Shown piece after piece: positions 63,001 through 64,000 of a stretch of DNA of 64,000 bases (positions within the stretch are counted from its first letter, which is position 1; the number at the start of each line of letters is the position of its first letter). Source of the stretch: Oscillospiraceae bacterium. GTDB taxonomy: Bacteria; Bacillota; Clostridia; Saccharofermentanales; Saccharofermentanaceae. The stretch covers positions 51,375 to 115,374 of the forward strand of contig FWXP01000009.1 of assembly GCA_900176545.1 (NCBI GenBank), in the 5' to 3' direction. A model generated the notes under the pieces. The model saw nothing but the letters and a program-made list of their open reading frames with translations, had not been told where the DNA came from and ran no database searches. The position numbers and the translations under genes were made by a program.

Positions 63001-63579
63001 TCAGATGCCGTTGGTAACTACGATGTTCCTGTTCATTGATCTGACGATAGTATAGATCTTCTGGATATTCTCAGAGGAAGAAAGTGAGTAATCGTACTGA
63101 AGGTTAGCTACAGCCTGTCGTACACGTCTTACTTCTCTCTTAGCTGCATAAGTTCTCTGCTGGCGCTCGAGCCTGTTGAGAACAGTGATCATATAATCCT
63201 TCTCAGCATTGAATTCCTCAGTTACGTTTGCTTCCTCGATGAGGGGAAGGAAATAATCCATTACTTCATCGATGTTGGACTTATTCTCCTGCAGGGAGCG
63301 ATCGCTCAGGTAAGGGATAGAATAGACTATCGATATAGCCTGGTTTACGAGCTGTGAAGCTCCGGGATTGCCGGCTCCTGCCTGCTGAAGGTTATAGACA
63401 GCATACTCCTGATAATCGTAGAACTGGTCCTGCTCGGAGATCTGGGATGCATCTATTCCGAAGTCGGAATAGGGAACCTCTCCGTCATATGCCAGAACGT
63501 TAGCGGGAACAGCAAATGCTGCAAATGCGAGAGCTGCACTCATTGTTGCAGCTGCTGTCTTCAATGTAAATCTTTTCAT
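63001..63579 (-). CDS. Small secreted protein built from two ~70-residue repeats
   Basis: The 192-residue protein has a signal peptide (1-~31, cleavage near VLAYDG) like its neighbour. The mature part aligns as two 70-residue units with the repeats of the downstream surface protein: unit A (about 48-117; DQFYDYQEYAVYNLQQ ... IPYLSDRSLQENKSNIDEVMD) and unit B (about 118-187; EEFNAEKDYMITVLN ... LQYDYSLSSSENIQKIYTIV). There is no anchor, so it is likely released. Start 63579 is set by AAGGAGGATTTT. I do not recognise the repeat family. It is followed by its own terminator, and the surface gene lies just beyond. Confidence 0.8.
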   Translation of the reverse strand: MKRFTLKTAAATMSAALAFAAFAVPANVLAYDGEVPYSDFGIDASQISEQDQFYDYQEYAVYNLQQAGAGNPGASQLVNQAISIVYSIPYLSDRSLQENKSNIDEVMDYFLPLIEEANVTEEFNAEKDYMITVLNRLERQQRTYAAKREVRRVRQAVANLQYDYSLSSSENIQKIYTIVRSMNRNIVVTNGI

Positions 63580-63617
63580 AAAATCCTCCTTATTCATTCA
63601 CGTTTCTCTAACCCTAA

Positions 63618-63637
63618 CGGAAATATTATCATTTCCG
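63618..63637 (-). promoter_or_regulatory. Small dyad upstream of the small secreted protein gene
   Basis: CGGAAAT (63618-63624) and ATTTCCG (63631-63637) form a 7-bp dyad enclosing a GATAAT-like -10 on the minus strand. A TTGACA on the minus strand at 63654-63659 is too far (23 bases) for a standard promoter. Confidence 0.3.
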
Positions 63638-63699
63638 AATGTCGTTGTGATTGTGTCAATAATCTTTCGCAAAATGCTCGGCCAGCCATCGGTTAAATG

Positions 63700-64000
63700 T
63701 CAGTTAGCTATCTCATCAAGTGTTGTATATTCCAGATAGTTCAGATGTGCCATATTAAGATATTTCTTCATTCCCCAACTGGAGGATGCTACATGTCTCA
63801 GTCTGGCACATACAAGCATTAATGCTGACTGTCCGTCAGGAAATGCTCCTATCGCTCTCGTTCTTCGTTTTATCTCTCGATTGACTCGTTCCATAGTATT
63901 GTTCGTTCTGATCCTGGTCCAGTGCTGTGTCGGGAAGTCCATGTAGGTCAATGTTTCATCTATGCCTTCTTCAATCTTCTTGGCCGCTGCCTGCAGCTTC
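63700..64000 (-). mobile_element. IS256-family transposase, C-terminal part (cut by window edge)
   Basis: The frame is open to base 64000 and ends at TGA 63700. The visible ~99 residues carry the IS256/mutator C-terminal block: HWTRIRTNNTMERVNREIKRRTRAIGAFPDGQSALMLVCARL. The catalytic DDE region lies outside the window except possibly the last Glu area. The element end probably lies between 63640 and 63700; a TGTGTCAATAAT-like stretch near 63651-63662 could be its terminal repeat, which I cannot confirm with only one end. Confidence 0.85.

Overview
The window is a chromosomal stretch of an anaerobic, low-to-mid G+C Gram-positive bacterium, most likely in the class Clostridia (Bacillota). The gene orders are classic Firmicute ones: rimP-nusA-ylxR-L7Ae-infB-rbfA-nrnA-truB-ribF, and mraZ-rsmH-ftsL-pbp-murE-murF-ftsW-murG-ftsQ-ftsZ-nrdR. 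Rubrerythrin next to a PerR/Fur regulator, a FeoA-FeoB ferrous iron transporter and a two-part B12-dependent methionine synthase suit an anaerobe. MurE carries the DNPR motif of meso-diaminopimelate ligases. No spoIIGA, sigE or sigG follows ftsZ, which hints at a non-sporulating lineage. I cannot name the genus. Almost all genes lie on the + strand, with tight ATGA/TGATG overlaps, strong GGAGG ribosome sites and several TTG starts (mraZ, rsmH, a response regulator, coaD).

Layout. 1-885: 3' part of a sensor histidine kinase. 978-4905: methionine branch (metF, a free-standing MetH reactivation domain, a short metH). 4915-9886: six poorly characterised genes, including a DUF4259-like protein, a GNAT acetyltransferase and a DUF3592-like membrane protein. 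9994-11907: cytosolic LacI-type sensor fused to a GGDEF diguanylate cyclase. 12016-16057: secreted CARDB-like protein, ABC ATPase and FtsX-like permease. 16272-19609: NodB-type deacetylase, Lgt-like membrane protein, zinc-ribbon membrane protein and rRNA methyltransferase. 19615-21960: FeoAB fusion. 22051-27817: clostripain-type protease, two regulators, a lipoprotein, perR-rubrerythrin, mscL and a small P-loop protein.

28068-36344 is the translation/transcription operon, preceded by a terminator-like leader hairpin. It is followed by lgt and rodA. 38585-39690 is a PadR/DUF1700 membrane module with an operator-like dyad. 39978-52806 is the division and cell-wall cluster, headed by a promoter and four GTGG boxes that look like MraZ sites; mraY, murD and ftsA are missing from it. 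52846-59923 holds nrdR, a two-component system, nth, recG, rsmD, coaD and a coiled-coil protein.

59924-64000 is different in character. It has a gene-poor stretch with two minus-strand terminators, then two minus-strand secreted proteins, and the C-terminal end of an IS256-type transposase at the window edge. The large secreted protein has seven ~70-residue repeats and a sortase-like tail. Its small neighbour appears to be built from two copies of the same repeat, which I regard as the most novel observation here.
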